A program made the translations under genes and the position numbers. Below are positions 21,915 to 32,548 of a stretch of DNA of 40,925 bases, piece by piece. Each line of letters starts with the position of its first letter. Position 1 is the first letter of the stretch. Under the pieces are notes generated by a model. The model made no database searches. It was not told where the DNA came from and saw only the letters and a program-made list of their open reading frames with translations. The stretch is from Mycoplasmatales bacterium. GTDB taxonomy: Bacteria; Bacillota_I; Bacilli_A; Mycoplasmatales; Metamycoplasmataceae. The stretch lies in assembly GCA_013215685.1 (NCBI GenBank), contig JABSQU010000003.1, positions 1-40,925 of the forward strand, given 5' to 3'.

Positions 21915-22496
21915 ATGAAAAAAATTATTATTATCTCACCTTCAAAGTATCAAAAAATAGATAAGCCAATTAAAAAAATTGAAACAAGACCAAAGACACT
22001 TCAGCTTGCTAAAAATGTTTTTAAAGAAATCAAAAAATGAAATTTGAAAGAAACTAAAAATATTTATAAACTTTCAGATAAAAAAGCATTAGAAGTGTTT
22101 AAAATGCATCAAAATCATGGAAAAGAAATTTATTATGCTATCGATTGTTTTGATGGAACTGTCTTTAAAGAATTAAATATTGAATCATATGATAAAGAGT
22201 ATCTAAATAATCATTTAAGAATAATTGATCCTCTTTATGGAATACTCAAGCCATATGATACTATCGGAACTTATAGATTAGATTTCATGATTAAATTTCC
22301 TTTTAATTTAAAAGATTATTGAAAAGAAACTGTTAATGAAGAATTGGAAAATTATGAAATTATTAATTTAGCATCAAAGGAATATTCTTCAATTGTTGAT
22401 TTACCTATGAAAGAAATTGAACTAGAGGAAGGAAATTCAATTAAAAAAAGAAGAGGAAAAACTCTTCATAGAATTTTAACTAACAAAGAAATCTAA
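21915..22496 (+). CDS. yaaA: YaaA family (UPF0246) peroxide-stress protein
   Basis: 193 aa, shorter than the usual 250. Family motifs are clear: IIISPSK at the N-terminus, CFDGTVFKEL, LRIIDPLYGILKPYDTIGTYRLDF, NLASKEYSS and the basic KKRRGKTLHRIL near the end. E. coli YaaA lowers intracellular iron and limits DNA damage under peroxide stress and has a DNA-binding fold; in a mycoplasma the role is inferred by family only. Uses TGA-Trp at two sites. It begins six bases after TATAAT and ends before a terminator shared with glyA. Confidence 0.9.
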
Positions 22497-22542
22497 AATT
22501 GATAATTCTAGTTAAAAAACTGAATTTCTTATTTGTTGATTC

Positions 22543-22571
22543 AAAAAACCTATCATTTTGATAGATTTTTT
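22543..22571. terminator. Bidirectional terminator between yaaA and glyA
   Basis: CTATCA-TTT-TGATAG stem flanked by A6 and T6 tracts, between the convergent gene ends. Confidence 0.85.
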
Positions 22572-22581
22572 AATATCTTTT

Positions 22582-23790
22582 TTATTCATCATTTTGTTTG
22601 TATTTTGATAAGAGATTATAAACATCTATTGAAACGTTATCATCATTTTTTAATACTTTATGAATTATTTTAGCAAGAGTTTTAAAATCATCTCCAGTAA
22701 AACCTTTTGTTGTCATAGCAGCTGTTCCAACTCTAATTCCTGAAGTAACAAATGGCGATTCAGTATCAAAGGGAATAGTATTTTTATTAACTGTTATATT
22801 ATTTTTTTGTAAAAGAATTGAAGCTTCTTTACCTGTTAAGCCATAAGATTTTTTAACATCAATTGTAAATAGATGGTTATCAGTTCCATCAGAAATTATT
22901 TTGACTTTCCTTTTTTTGAATGCTTCAGCAAAAATTCTTGAATTATTGACAACATTATTAATATAATCCTGAAATTCTGGCTGTAATGCTTCTCTAAAAG
23001 CAACGGCCTTTCCGGCTATTGAATGCATTAATGGACCACCTTGCATTCCAGGAAAAATTCATCGATCGATCATTTTGGCTGTTTCTTCATTATTTGTCAT
23101 AATTATTCCACCTCTTGCACCTCTTAATGTTTTATGAGTTGTAGAAGTTATTGCATCAGCATATTCAACAGGAGAAGGATGAAGACCAACAGCTACTAAT
23201 CCTGAAATATGCGCAATATCTGCTAGCAATTTTGCTCCAACCGCATCAGCTATTTCTTTAAATTTTTTAAAATCAACAATTCTTGAATATGCAGAAAATC
23301 CACAAATGATAAGATTTGGTTTAAATTTTTTAGCTTTTTCTAAAACTTTTTCATAATCAATAAATCCGTCTGAATTAACTTCATAAGTACTTGACTCATA
23401 AAATGTACCAGAAAAATTAATTTTATACCCGTGAGTCAAGTGACCTCCAGAGTCTAAAGAAAGCCCTAAAATTCTTTCTCCAGGTTTTATTAATGCTGCA
23501 ATTGCAGCAGCATTTGCTTGTGAACCTGAATGAGGTTGAACATTGGCAAATTTTACTTTGAATAATTTTTTTAGTCTATCAATAGCTATTTGTTCAATTT
23601 GGTCAATATATTCGCACCCATCATAATATCTTTTACCTGGATATCCTTCAGCATATTTATTAGTAAGTATTGATCCAGTAGCTTTTAAAACATCTTTTGA
23701 AACGAAGTTTTCTGATGCAATTAATTCTATATGATTATCCTGTCTTTCTTTTTCTTTTTGAATAATTGATTCAATCAAAGTATCTTTCAT
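22582..23790 (-). CDS. glyA: Serine hydroxymethyltransferase
   Basis: 402 aa PLP enzyme that interconverts serine and glycine while charging tetrahydrofolate with a one-carbon unit. [37 protein letters not shown], the PLP lysine in [14 protein letters not shown] and the C-terminal [15 protein letters not shown] are intact. One TGA-Trp lies at 23056. A GGGAGAAAAA site precedes ATG 23790. It stands alone. Confidence 0.98.
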
Positions 23791-23901
23791 TTTTTTCTCC
23801 CTTATTTATTAAATATTATATTACAATAATGATTTTATTTTCTAACAAAAAATAATGAGCAATTCACTCATAATTAATATATTTGTAAAAAATACTTTTT
23901 A

Positions 23902-24405
23902 TTAACTTCTAGATGTAAATATATCAATTAATAAAGATAAGACAACTAAACCAACACCCGTCATAATAATTAAATCTGATAAATTAAATGTTCCTTTATC
24001 AAATCAAGGTGTAAAGATGATGTCTCTTACGAAACCATATGTTGTTCTATCAATAGTATTACCAAGAACGCCTCCAATTGTTATGGCGATAGCAATGACT
24101 CTAAATTTATTTTTAGAAAAAAGCAATCATATTGATAAGAAAATAGCAATGAGATATCCAAAGAGATTATGGATCGAGTCAGGAACAGATAAATTCAAAG
24201 TAGAAAAGAATGTTGAATTAGAATGCGCCAATGATCTAATTCCAAATAAAACAAAATCATGCTGAACTGGACCAGGCCTATCAAAAAAACCAGGATTATC
24301 AAAGAATAATTTCTTATAGAAAAGATCTATTATTACAAGAACAAATATGATTGGGGCTGCGATTAAGGCATTTATTATAAATTGGCGGTTATTAAATTGT
24401 CTCAT
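23902..24405 (-). CDS. lspA: Lipoprotein signal peptidase
   Basis: 167 aa with four transmembrane helices. The aspartyl-protease dyad is present: Asn116-Asp119 in GGVLGNTIDR and Asp144 in FNLSDLIIM. LspA cleaves the signal of prolipoproteins, such as the two LRR lipoproteins in this window. The ATG at 24405 is chosen because TATTAT lies exactly six bases upstream; an in-frame ATG at 24450 would lie inside the end of ileS. ileS ends 22 bases upstream on the same strand, so read-through may also occur. Confidence 0.95.
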
Positions 24406-24411
24406 AAAAAA

Positions 24412-24417
24412 ATAATA
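24412..24417 (-). promoter_or_regulatory. -10 box of lspA (leaderless)
   Basis: TATTAT on the minus strand, six T residues, then ATG 24405, just downstream of the ileS stop codon. Confidence 0.5.
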
Positions 24418-24427
24418 GCACACACCA

Positions 24428-27100
24428 TTACTTTTTAACAACTTTTTCACATCTAGAGCAAATTAAATCGTTATTAATTTCTTCCTTATAAAAATGATTT
24501 CAGCATCTTTGACATTTAGATGATTCAAATTTTGAAACCTTATTTTCGTTTCCGTATTTAACTTTTGCTACCATTAGTAATTTTGATAAATCTAAAGATT
24601 TTATAAATTCTGAATCTGTTTTTACTGTTAGAAGAACTTCATTGCTTCTTCTTATTGTTTGTTCTTTTTTAGCTTTTTCAATTAATTTATATATTTCATC
24701 TTTAAGAATGAAAAATTCTTTTCATTTATTTTTTTGCTCATTGGCATTATTTTCGTTTTTTTCAAATTTTTCTAAGAAGATTGATTCTTTTTTGTTTTTT
24801 ATATTAAAATTTTGATATGCTTCTTCAGCGGTTGTAGGAAGAATTGATGAAATTGCTTTAATTACAAAAGAAACAATATTATAAATATTAGTTTGAGTAG
24901 CTCTTCTGTCGTAATTATTAGCTTTTTCTACATATAATGAATCTTTTGATATTTCAAAATAAAATCCAGACATTTCAATTAAAAAGTGATTGATTTCTTT
25001 GACAACATTAATAAATCGATATTCTTGGAAATATTTATTAATGTTAAATTTAAGGTTATCTAATTTTTCAGCAATTAAGGCATGAATCCCTTTTAATTCA
25101 ACCTTGTTTGATTCTGAAAAATCAAAAAGATTTCCCAACATAAATTTAATTGAATTTCTTATTCTACGATAAATTTCAATATTTTGTTTTAAAATATCAT
25201 CCGATATTGCAACATCGGAAGTGTACTCTGAGTTAGCAGCTCAAAGTCTTAAAATTTCTGCTCCATTTTTATTAATAACATCCAATGGATCAATAACATT
25301 ACCTTTAGATTTGGACATTTTTTGTTGCTTGCCATCAAGAACAAATCCATGAGATATAAGTTTTTTGAAGGGACTCTGATTGTTTTTTGCAACTGAATTA
25401 ATGAGCGAAGAGTTAAATCAACCTCTATATTGATCAGAACCTTCAAAGTAAACATCATATTGAGTTTCCATTTTTAAATCTTCTCCTTCAGTTTGAGGAG
25501 TTAGGAATGATGAACCAGAATCAAATCATACATCCATAATATCCATTTCTCTAGTATATCCTTTGCCTCTATAAGATTCAGGAAGAAGTTCATCCGTTGT
25601 TCTCTTTCATCAAACATCAGTTCCTTCTTTAGAGATAATTTCAATAACATAATCAAACAATTCTTTTTTAATTAAAGGTTTTTCATCTTTATCATAAAAA
25701 ACAATAATTGGAACACCTCATGTTCTTTGACGAGAAATAGTTCATTCACTTCTATTTTCAATCATTTTAATCATTCTTGAAATTCCTCATTCTGGATTGG
25801 ATTTAATTTTTTGTAATTCTGAAATAATTTTTTCTTTTAAATCATTAATAGAAACAAATCATTGCGGAGTTCCTCTATAAATTATTGGTTTATGAGTTCT
25901 TCAATCGTGAGGATATGAGTGTTTTATAAATTTTAGTGAAAGTAATTCTCCTTTTTTATCCAAAAACATACCGATATCTTTATTGGAATCAGCATAAAAT
26001 TTTCCTTCATATTCATCTGCTTCTGAATTTAAATTCCCTTTATCATCAACATGCATAATAGTATCTAAATTGTTAGCTTTTCCTGCTATATAATCATCTT
26101 CACCAAAAAGTGGCGCCATATGAACTAATCCAGTACCATCTTCAGTAGTAACATGATCAGCTAAGACAACAGGACCAGTTAAATGCCTTTTTATTGGTCT
26201 TTTATATTCAATTCCAACTAGTTCATTTCCTTTAAGTGTTTTTAGCACTTCAAAATTTTCTCATTTTAATTGTTTAGAAACATCATCAAGTAGCAATGAT
26301 GAAACAACGTATTTATGATTATTGACTTTAACAATAGCATATTCAATTTTTTTTCCAACAGCAATACCTGAGTTAGCAATAAGAGTTCAAGGAGTTGTGG
26401 TCATGATAAGAAGTTTATCTCCTTCTTTTAAATGTTCATTCCCTTTAGTAATATTAATTGCAACAATAATTTTTGGAGACATATGATCGGCATATTCAAC
26501 TTCTGCATCAGCTAATGCTGATTGAGAAGAAGGAGATCAATAAACTGGTTTAAGTCCTTTATAAATTTTTCCCTCAAGAATCATTTTTGAAAATAATTTA
26601 AGTTGATTTGTCTCAAATTTACTGTTTAATGTGATATATCTGTTTTTCAGATTGGCAAATAGTTGCATTGATTCAAATTGTTTTGCTTGGTTATCAATTT
26701 GACTCATGGCATATTTAGCAGCTTTTTCTCTCAATTCAACTTTATCAAGGTCATCTTTTTTCATGCCTAAGTCATGAAGCATTTTATTTTCAATAGGTAA
26801 ACCATGAGTATCTCATCCATATGTAAAAGGAACTGAAAAACCTAACATAGCTTTATTTCTAATAATAATATCTTTAATAATTTTGTTAAGAGCGTGTCCC
26901 ACATGCAATGATCCATTGGCATAAGGAGGCCCATCATGTAATTGAAATCTTCCATTTTTTTTATTTTGTTCTAATGATTTTTCATAGATTTTATTTTCAT
27001 TTCAAAAATTTCTGAATTCGATTTCTTTTTTTAGTAAATTTGCCTTCATCTCAAAATTTGTTTGAGGCATTAATAATGTATTTTTTCATTCTTTTGCCAT
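24428..27100 (-). CDS. ileS: Isoleucyl-tRNA synthetase
   Basis: 890 aa class I synthetase. HIGH motif appears as [10 protein letters not shown] (after HDGPPYANG), the CP1 editing domain has the [16 protein letters not shown] segment, and [12 protein letters not shown] is the second signature. The C-terminus keeps the zinc-binding end CQRCW ... ICSRCEKVV. More than a dozen TGA-Trp codons break it under the standard code. ATG 27100 follows AAGGAGAACC. An isoleucine T-box lies immediately upstream. Confidence 0.98.
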
Positions 27101-27120
27101 AATTGGTTCTCCTTAAAATA

Positions 27121-27316
27121 AAAAGAGTCAAGATAGGAGGCAAACGTACCACTCCTAAAATGACTCTTTACTCTTAACGTGAGTTATTCGCTTTTATAGA
27201 CTTAAGAGTGATATTTATATTTAAAGTATTTGATCTTTCACCATACATCAAATCGCTGAGTTACTTTTAATAATATAAACTTGTCTCTATCATCGCTAAT
27301 ATTTATTTGTAAATAT
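27121..27316 (-). promoter_or_regulatory. T-box riboswitch, isoleucine specifier
   Basis: On the minus strand the T-box sequence AGGAGTGGTACG (27145-27156) lies in a terminator whose outer stem is AAAGAGTCA / TGACTCTTT (27122-27169), followed by a T run. Stem I contains TATAAATATCACTC, in which ATC (27210-27212) followed by A is the likely specifier codon for Ile. Uncharged tRNA-Ile would favour antitermination and ileS expression. Confidence 0.9.
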
Positions 27317-27322
27317 ATTATA
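27317..27322 (-). promoter_or_regulatory. -10 box of the ileS T-box leader
   Basis: TATAAT about 25 bases before stem I of the T-box leader on the minus strand. Confidence 0.5.
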
Positions 27323-27374
27323 AAGAAAAATTCTATATTTTTAATTCAAAATTATTTTATAACACTTTAAAATT

Positions 27375-28850
27375 CTATTCAAAAGTATTAACGATTACCT
27401 CATTTTGTTCAAATTTCTTAGCAAGAACAAGATTCAAGATTGGGGCTCCTGCAAAAATTGGTATAACTGCTAAAAGAATTGTTCCTAATTGTCAATTTTG
27501 AAGAGCGCCAATACCACTTGGAGCAAATAATCCGGCATGGGAATTTCCATGTGCGTCTAAAAATAATTGTATTGTCATTCCGTATGCAAATTGATATAGA
27601 ACAACGAAAAATATTGATCCTATTGCCATTCAAGACATTGATAAATATAAAATGTTGTTAATTTTTCTATTTGTCATCTCATCTCTTTTACGGTTATATA
27701 GTAAAATGGTTGTTCCGTAAATACCAAAGAAAAATAAGGTTGGGAAATTAGAAAATGCATCGACAATTGTATCTGTATCTAATACAAGAGAAGGGATGGC
27801 GAATACTAAAGTTCAAAATAAAATTGATAATGATAAAATTAAAATTGTTGCTTTTTTATCTCCGAATTTATTTTTTAAAGTTTTTGAGCCGAATAATGTA
27901 TTAACTGAAACTACTTCATTAAATGATATTACTGTGGCAGCAGACATTCCATTTAGAACTCCATATCCTGATATAAATAAGAATAAGAATGTAAAAATTG
28001 TAAGTGGTTCCTGAACATTACTTGGAAGAGAATCACTAAATACACTTCCTATAAACCCTGAATTGTGTAATATTGAAGAAATAGCAATTAATGTATATAA
28101 AACAGTAATTGATAGCATTCCTAAAAATACTACTTTTGAAGTTGTTTTAACCCCACCTTTTATTCTTTTGGACATTGAACCAACATTTAAGAAGGCGTCA
28201 TATGCAAATAATACTAATGGTAAGCTTGCTAATAAGCTAGTAAATGAAAATGAGCCTACTTCAAAAGCATTTTTACCATCCTTTAAATTATGAGTGTTAG
28301 CCATAATCATTCCGATTAAAGCGGCAAGTATTAATGGAATTACTTTTAAAACAGATGTTACTGCTTGAATTCATCCTGAAACATATATAGAGGTGAAATT
28401 AACACCAAGAGCAATTATCATTAGTGTAATTCCTACTAAAATATGGACTCAAACATGAGGCATTGAACTAATTGCTTTTGATACTAATAAAAATTGAAAT
28501 AGAAGTTCCGAAACAAAGACTCCTAATATCGGTGTTAATAATGCAAAGTAGAAAAATGAATAGTTAAATCTAACAAAATAACCTCATTTTTTACCGGCTG
28601 CTTTTTCATTTCAAGCAGCAAGACCAGAAACTTTTCCAGTTTTCATTGAACCTATTTCTGAAAATGAAACAGCAGCAAATAATGATATAAGCCCACCAAC
28701 AATTCATGCTAAAAGAGTTGTCATTCCATTATTATCTGTTGTTCTAAAAATTGATCCGTTTTTGAAAAAAATACCAATTCCCACTACTGACCCAACTAAC
28801 ATTGTTAAGGCAGCAAAGAAACCTAATTTTTTTCCTTCTTTTATTGACAT
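27375..28850 (-). CDS. APC-superfamily amino-acid permease, substrate unknown
   Basis: 491 aa, about twelve transmembrane helices. TM1 has GSVVGIGIFFKNG and the TM6 region LVLFAYDAFLNVGSMSKRIK, both APC hallmarks. It is a paralogue in general design of the lysine-linked permease at 20132-21634 but clearly diverged. AAAGGAG lies seven bases before ATG 28850. The 5' leader has a 9-bp closing stem, an inner hairpin and a terminator, so it is probably controlled by transcription attenuation. TGA-Trp codons occur throughout. Substrate cannot be deduced; identifying the leader ligand would tell it. Confidence 0.88.
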
Positions 28851-28879
28851 AAGTGTCTCCTTTCCTTAAAACTAAATAA

Positions 28880-29025
28880 CTATGAAACTAAATAAAAAGT
28901 ACCTTTCATAGCAAGTACTTTATATATAAATTCTTTAAAATACCAGCATGATAAATAAACTGGATTTAATCCAGATTAATTTTGAAAAAATCAATAAGTG
29001 GTATTTTTTAATATTTTCATAGCAA
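28880..29025 (-). ncRNA. Structured leader of the second APC permease, unassigned class
   Basis: Minus-strand order: a TTGCTATGAAA copy (29015-29025), AAAATACCA (28999-29007), hairpin CTGGAT-TAA-ATCCAG (28960-28974), TGGTATTTT (28937-28945) closing a 9-bp stem, then a terminator AAAGTAC / GTACTTT (28896-28921) with a second TTGCTATGAAA in its loop and a T-rich tail. A TTTCATAG complement follows at 28880-28887. A TATATAATG box lies upstream near 29030. It does not match the T-box, L-box or other classes I can recognise. Confidence 0.6.
28891..28921 (-). terminator. Intrinsic terminator in the permease leader
   Basis: AAAGTAC / GTACTTT, 7-bp stem with a 12-base loop, followed by TTTTTATTT on the minus strand, 40 bases before the permease ATG: an attenuator by position. 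Confidence 0.65.
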
Positions 29026-29076
29026 TAACATTATATATAATTGTTGAAGTAATATTGAATATTATGAAAAAATAAT

Positions 29077-29107
29077 AAAAAGTCCTTGCAATGCAAGAAC
29101 TTTTTTT
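29077..29107. terminator. Terminator downstream of ftsZ
   Basis: CTTGC-AAT-GCAAG stem extended by AAAAAGT / ACTTTTT across one mismatch, with T tracts on both sides. The 117 bases between it and the ftsZ stop contain no supported gene. Confidence 0.85.
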
Positions 29108-29224
29108 CTATCTAGAATCAGATTCTGATTTCCAAAATTTTCAATCGAATAGTTTGTTTTTATCCGGACTTAGCATCTACTTACAAATGTAAGCATCATT
29201 ACATCATCTTCTGATAAAAGCGCC

Positions 29225-30430
29225 TTAGTCTCTTAAAAATGCTGGAAGGTCATCTTCGTCTTCGTCAGCAACGTCAAATGGCGAATTCTGTAATTCAACC
29301 TCTTCATCAATTGTGAATTTTTCTTCCTCTGGTAGTGGGTTATTCATAAGAATTTCCCTAGTTTTTTCATTTTCGAAGTCTATATCCAGTTCTCCAACTG
29401 CATGAGCTGCTTCAATTTTCAATTCTTTTTCTGAAATTTTCTGTTCTTCAGATCTTCCCTGAAGTCCAGTTGCTATTACAGAAACTTGAATATCTTGACC
29501 AATGCTATCAACAATTGAAACACCAAAGATGATGTTTAATTCGTTTCCTGCAGCTTGTCTAATAGTTTCCACAGCTTTGTTAGCTTCGTCTAATGTTATG
29601 TCTCCACCAGAAATATTAATGATTGCATGTGTTGCACCTGAAATAGATGCTTCAAGAATAGGTGATGAGATTGCATGTGTTGCAGCTTTTATGGCTCTGT
29701 CTTCGCCAGTGGCTCTACCGATACCAATAAGAGCTGTACCTCTATCTTTCATAACTGTTGATACGTCGGCAAAATCAAGGTTAATAAGGGCTGGAATGGC
29801 AATAAGGTCGGTAATGGTTCTAACTGTTTGTTTAAGTGTTTTGTCTGCATACATGAAAGAATCTTTTAAAGAGATTCCTCCAAATTGTTGAAGAAGTTTA
29901 TCATTAGATACAACAATAAGAGAATCAACGTTATCTCTTAAATTTTTAAGACCTTCAACGGCATTTTTGTTCCTTTGAGTTCCCTCAAATGAGAATGGGG
30001 TTGTCACGATACCAACGGTTAATATACCCATGTTTTTAGCTAATTTAGCTATAACAGGAGCAGCACCAGTACCAGTTCCACCTCCCATTCCCGCAGCAAC
30101 AATTACCATGTCAGAGCCTTTAATCACATCTTTGATTTTATCTTCAGACTCTAATGCAGCTTTTTTACCTTGTTCTGGGTTAGCTCCAGCACCTAAACCT
30201 TTAACAGAATCTCCTCCAAGAACAATTACATTGTTTGCTATTGAATTATTTAAAACTTGTTCATCTGTGTTAGCCACAATGAATTCAACGCCTTGGATTC
30301 CTTCTTTTACCATGGAGTGGACTGTATTATTTCCACCTCCACCAACTCCTATAACCTTAATATTAACGATTTCATCAGTAGTTAAATTGTTTTCATATTC
30401 TTGTGAATTTGATTCATTAATTTCAGTCAT
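29225..30430 (-). CDS. ftsZ: Cell-division protein FtsZ
   Basis: 401 aa tubulin-like GTPase that polymerises at the division site. GVGGGGNN near the start, the tubulin signature GGGTGTG near residue 118, and FADVSTVMKDRGTALIGIGRATGEDRA (T7-loop area) are intact. The acidic C-terminal tail ends DDLPAFLRD, close to the conserved peptide that binds FtsA in other bacteria. It has a strong AGGAGG before ATG 30430. It is the last gene of the dcw cluster, 34 bases after the ftsA-like gene. Confidence 0.98.
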   Translation of the reverse strand: MTEINESNSQEYENNLTTDEIVNIKVIGVGGGGNNTVHSMVKEGIQGVEFIVANTDEQVLNNSIANNVIVLGGDSVKGLGAGANPEQGKKAALESEDKIKDVIKGSDMVIVAAGMGGGTGTGAAPVIAKLAKNMGILTVGIVTTPFSFEGTQRNKNAVEGLKNLRDNVDSLIVVSNDKLLQQFGGISLKDSFMYADKTLKQTVRTITDLIAIPALINLDFADVSTVMKDRGTALIGIGRATGEDRAIKAATHAISSPILEASISGATHAIINISGGDITLDEANKAVETIRQAAGNELNIIFGVSIVDSIGQDIQVSVIATGLQGRSEEQKISEKELKIEAAHAVGELDIDFENEKTREILMNNPLPEEEKFTIDEEVELQNSPFDVADEDEDDLPAFLRD

Positions 30431-30464
30431 ACTTGCCTCCTATTCTATTCTTGATTATTGCAAA

Positions 30465-31646
30465 TCAATTATTTTTTTGTTTATTCTTTCTCAATAATTT
30501 CAATGAGTTCGGGTTAGTATGGACAATAGTATCAAATTGTTTCCCTAATACATTGTCAATAATTTCTATGTAATTCATAACACCAATTGCATTCTTATTC
30601 TCGGCATTTATATCAATAAATGATAGTGGTTTATAAATAGATACTTTTTCAGTTTGCATATTTTCAATTATGAATTCTGCCATACCTTGAAGATCATTTA
30701 ATTTCCCAGAAAATACTATTGGTAAATTAGTTACCTTTTTTTGCAGCAAGTATTTTCTGACCAATACCATTAATTTAAATAAGTACTTTTGAATAACATT
30801 TGATAAGTCAGAATTTGTGTATGATACATCATCAGACCCAATTTGATTATAATAGATAACACGTTTATTTTTTAATCTAATTGATGCATGTGCTGATATT
30901 ATTTTTTTTGCACGTTCATATGAGCAACCAAATTCATTCATAATTCCTTTAATTAAATACTTATATCCATAATCATAATATGACATGGAAGCAACTATTG
31001 CATTGTTCTTATTTATAGTGACATTAACTTGAGAATCATTAATATTTATATGAATAACTCCTTCAACAAGAGCGTGTTTAGATAAGTTAGCGAATGAAGC
31101 AGTTTGGTTCTCCAACATTATCTGATTAACTTCCACTCCTGATGTTTTTGCTAATTCATGAATAAAATTATATGTTTCTTTAGAAATTGTCGTAATCGCA
31201 GATGTTATAGTTAAAGATTTTCCGGTTTTATGAATTGGTGCTTTTAAGTACGATTTAGTCATAATATCAAAAACATCGAATTTAATTGGTTGTACTGAAA
31301 TTACATTTCTACCATTAACATTATTTTTTTGTTGAATTAATTCTAAAAGATTTTCAACATCAATTTGAGATACAGTTGTCCCAGCTATTTTAATCATTTC
31401 TCTTGATAAGAAGATTTTTTGATCTACTTTCATAGATGGTTCAATCACAAAAGTAACTTTTTTCACTTTACCACCAATCAACTTTTCAACATGATTCAAT
31501 GATGCTTTAATAAAACTGTCCGACTTAGATATTGAAGATTTATTACTAAAAATTTCAACAACGTTAGTCGCTAACTTTTCTATTACTGCAATTGACACTT
31601 TACCAGATGAAAGTGATATGGAAGTTATGATGTTTCTTTTTATGAT
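30465..31646 (-). CDS. FtsA-like actin-fold division protein (MG223 position), ATC start proposed
   Basis: About 393 aa. The N-terminal ITSISLSSGKVSIAVIEKL resembles the phosphate-1 strand of FtsA, and the order of segments with VIHINI, ASMSYYDYG and PIVFSGKL (phosphate-2/adenosine area) fits an actin-like ATPase; the glycines are degraded. It occupies the place of MG223 between rsmH and ftsZ. The first canonical start is GTG 31598, but it would cut the first strand. Upstream codons stay open and the rsmH stop overlaps ATC as TAATC, mirroring the TAATG overlaps in the atp operon, with AAAGGA before it; ATC 31646 is therefore proposed. An ATA at 31643 is the alternative. Confidence 0.8.
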   Translation of the reverse strand: MIKRNIITSISLSSGKVSIAVIEKLATNVVEIFSNKSSISKSDSFIKASLNHVEKLIGGKVKKVTFVIEPSMKVDQKIFLSREMIKIAGTTVSQIDVENLLELIQQKNNVNGRNVISVQPIKFDVFDIMTKSYLKAPIHKTGKSLTITSAITTISKETYNFIHELAKTSGVEVNQIMLENQTASFANLSKHALVEGVIHININDSQVNVTINKNNAIVASMSYYDYGYKYLIKGIMNEFGCSYERAKKIISAHASIRLKNKRVIYYNQIGSDDVSYTNSDLSNVIQKYLFKLMVLVRKYLLQKKVTNLPIVFSGKLNDLQGMAEFIIENMQTEKVSIYKPLSFIDINAENKNAIGVMNYIEIIDNVLGKQFDTIVHTNPNSLKLLRKNKQKNN

Positions 31647-32548
31647 TAATCCTTTCTTCTTTTAAGAACTCTTAATTTAGCTGTTCTTGACCTATTATTA
31701 TTCTCAATTTCATTACGAGAAGGGGTTTTAGTTTTCACAGTTCATTCTTTGGATACGATAATAGGAAGTTTCCCAGTATCGTCTTTTATAAATGTACCGA
31801 ATTTTCTTTTGACGATTCTATCTTCAATAGAATGAAAGGTTATTATTGCCAAAACTCCATTTTTATTAAGAATTTTAGGCGCATAATTAACCAATTTTTT
31901 AAGAGCATCAAGCTCTTGGTTGACAGCAATACGTAAGGCTTGGAATACAGCTTTCGCTGGATTTTTCTTCCTTACAATTGCTGCAGGTAGTGATTCTCTT
32001 ATTATGTTTACAAGTTGAAGTGTTGTATCAATTGGTCGATTAGATATGATACCTTTCGCAACTCTTTGAGGGAGCATTACATCTGCATAATATCTAAATA
32101 TTTCAACTAATTCTACTTCACTTCAATTGTTAACAATAAAATGAGCATCTAGTTTTTGTTTTTGATTCATTCGCATATCAAGTCTTGCATCTTTCGAATA
32201 CGAGAACCCTCTTGCAAAATCATCGATTTGAGGAGAGGAAACACCAATATCTGCTAAAATACCATCAACAGATTTAATTCCATGTTTTTCTAATACATCC
32301 TTTATATTCATATAGTCCGCATGCACTAGCACGTAATTATTATTTATTTTACTAAGACGGGGCTCACTTTCAATAATGGCCTGTTCATCCTTGTCAAAAC
32401 AAATAAGTTTACCTGTTGACAATTTTTTTAAGATTTCTGAAGAATGTCCACCACGACCTAAAGTTAAGTCAAGATAAACACCATCAGGTTTTATATCAAG
32501 AGCTTCAATAGACTCATTAAGCATAACTGGAGAATGTTTATAATCCAC
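31646..32548 (-). CDS. rsmH: 16S rRNA (cytosine-1402-N4)-methyltransferase
   Basis: 300 aa SAM-dependent methyltransferase (MraW). HSPVMLNESIEAL, YLDLTLGRGGHSSEIL, GILADIGVSSPQID, RGFSYSKDARLDMRM and ITFHSIEDRIVKRKF are all diagnostic. It methylates C1402 in the ribosomal P site. Start is GTG 32548, which overlaps the mraZ stop (TAGTG). Four TGA codons are Trp. Part of the mraZ-rsmH-ftsA-like-ftsZ cluster. Confidence 0.97.

Noticed and set aside
24406-24450. Upstream ATG (24450) as start of lspA
   Set aside because: It would lie inside the ileS coding end and add a non-hydrophobic extension; the ATG at 24405 has a correctly spaced -10 box.
29109-29224. 22-codon ORF downstream of ftsZ (MLSPDKNK... 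)
   Set aside because: No ribosome site, no family match and length within chance for this composition.
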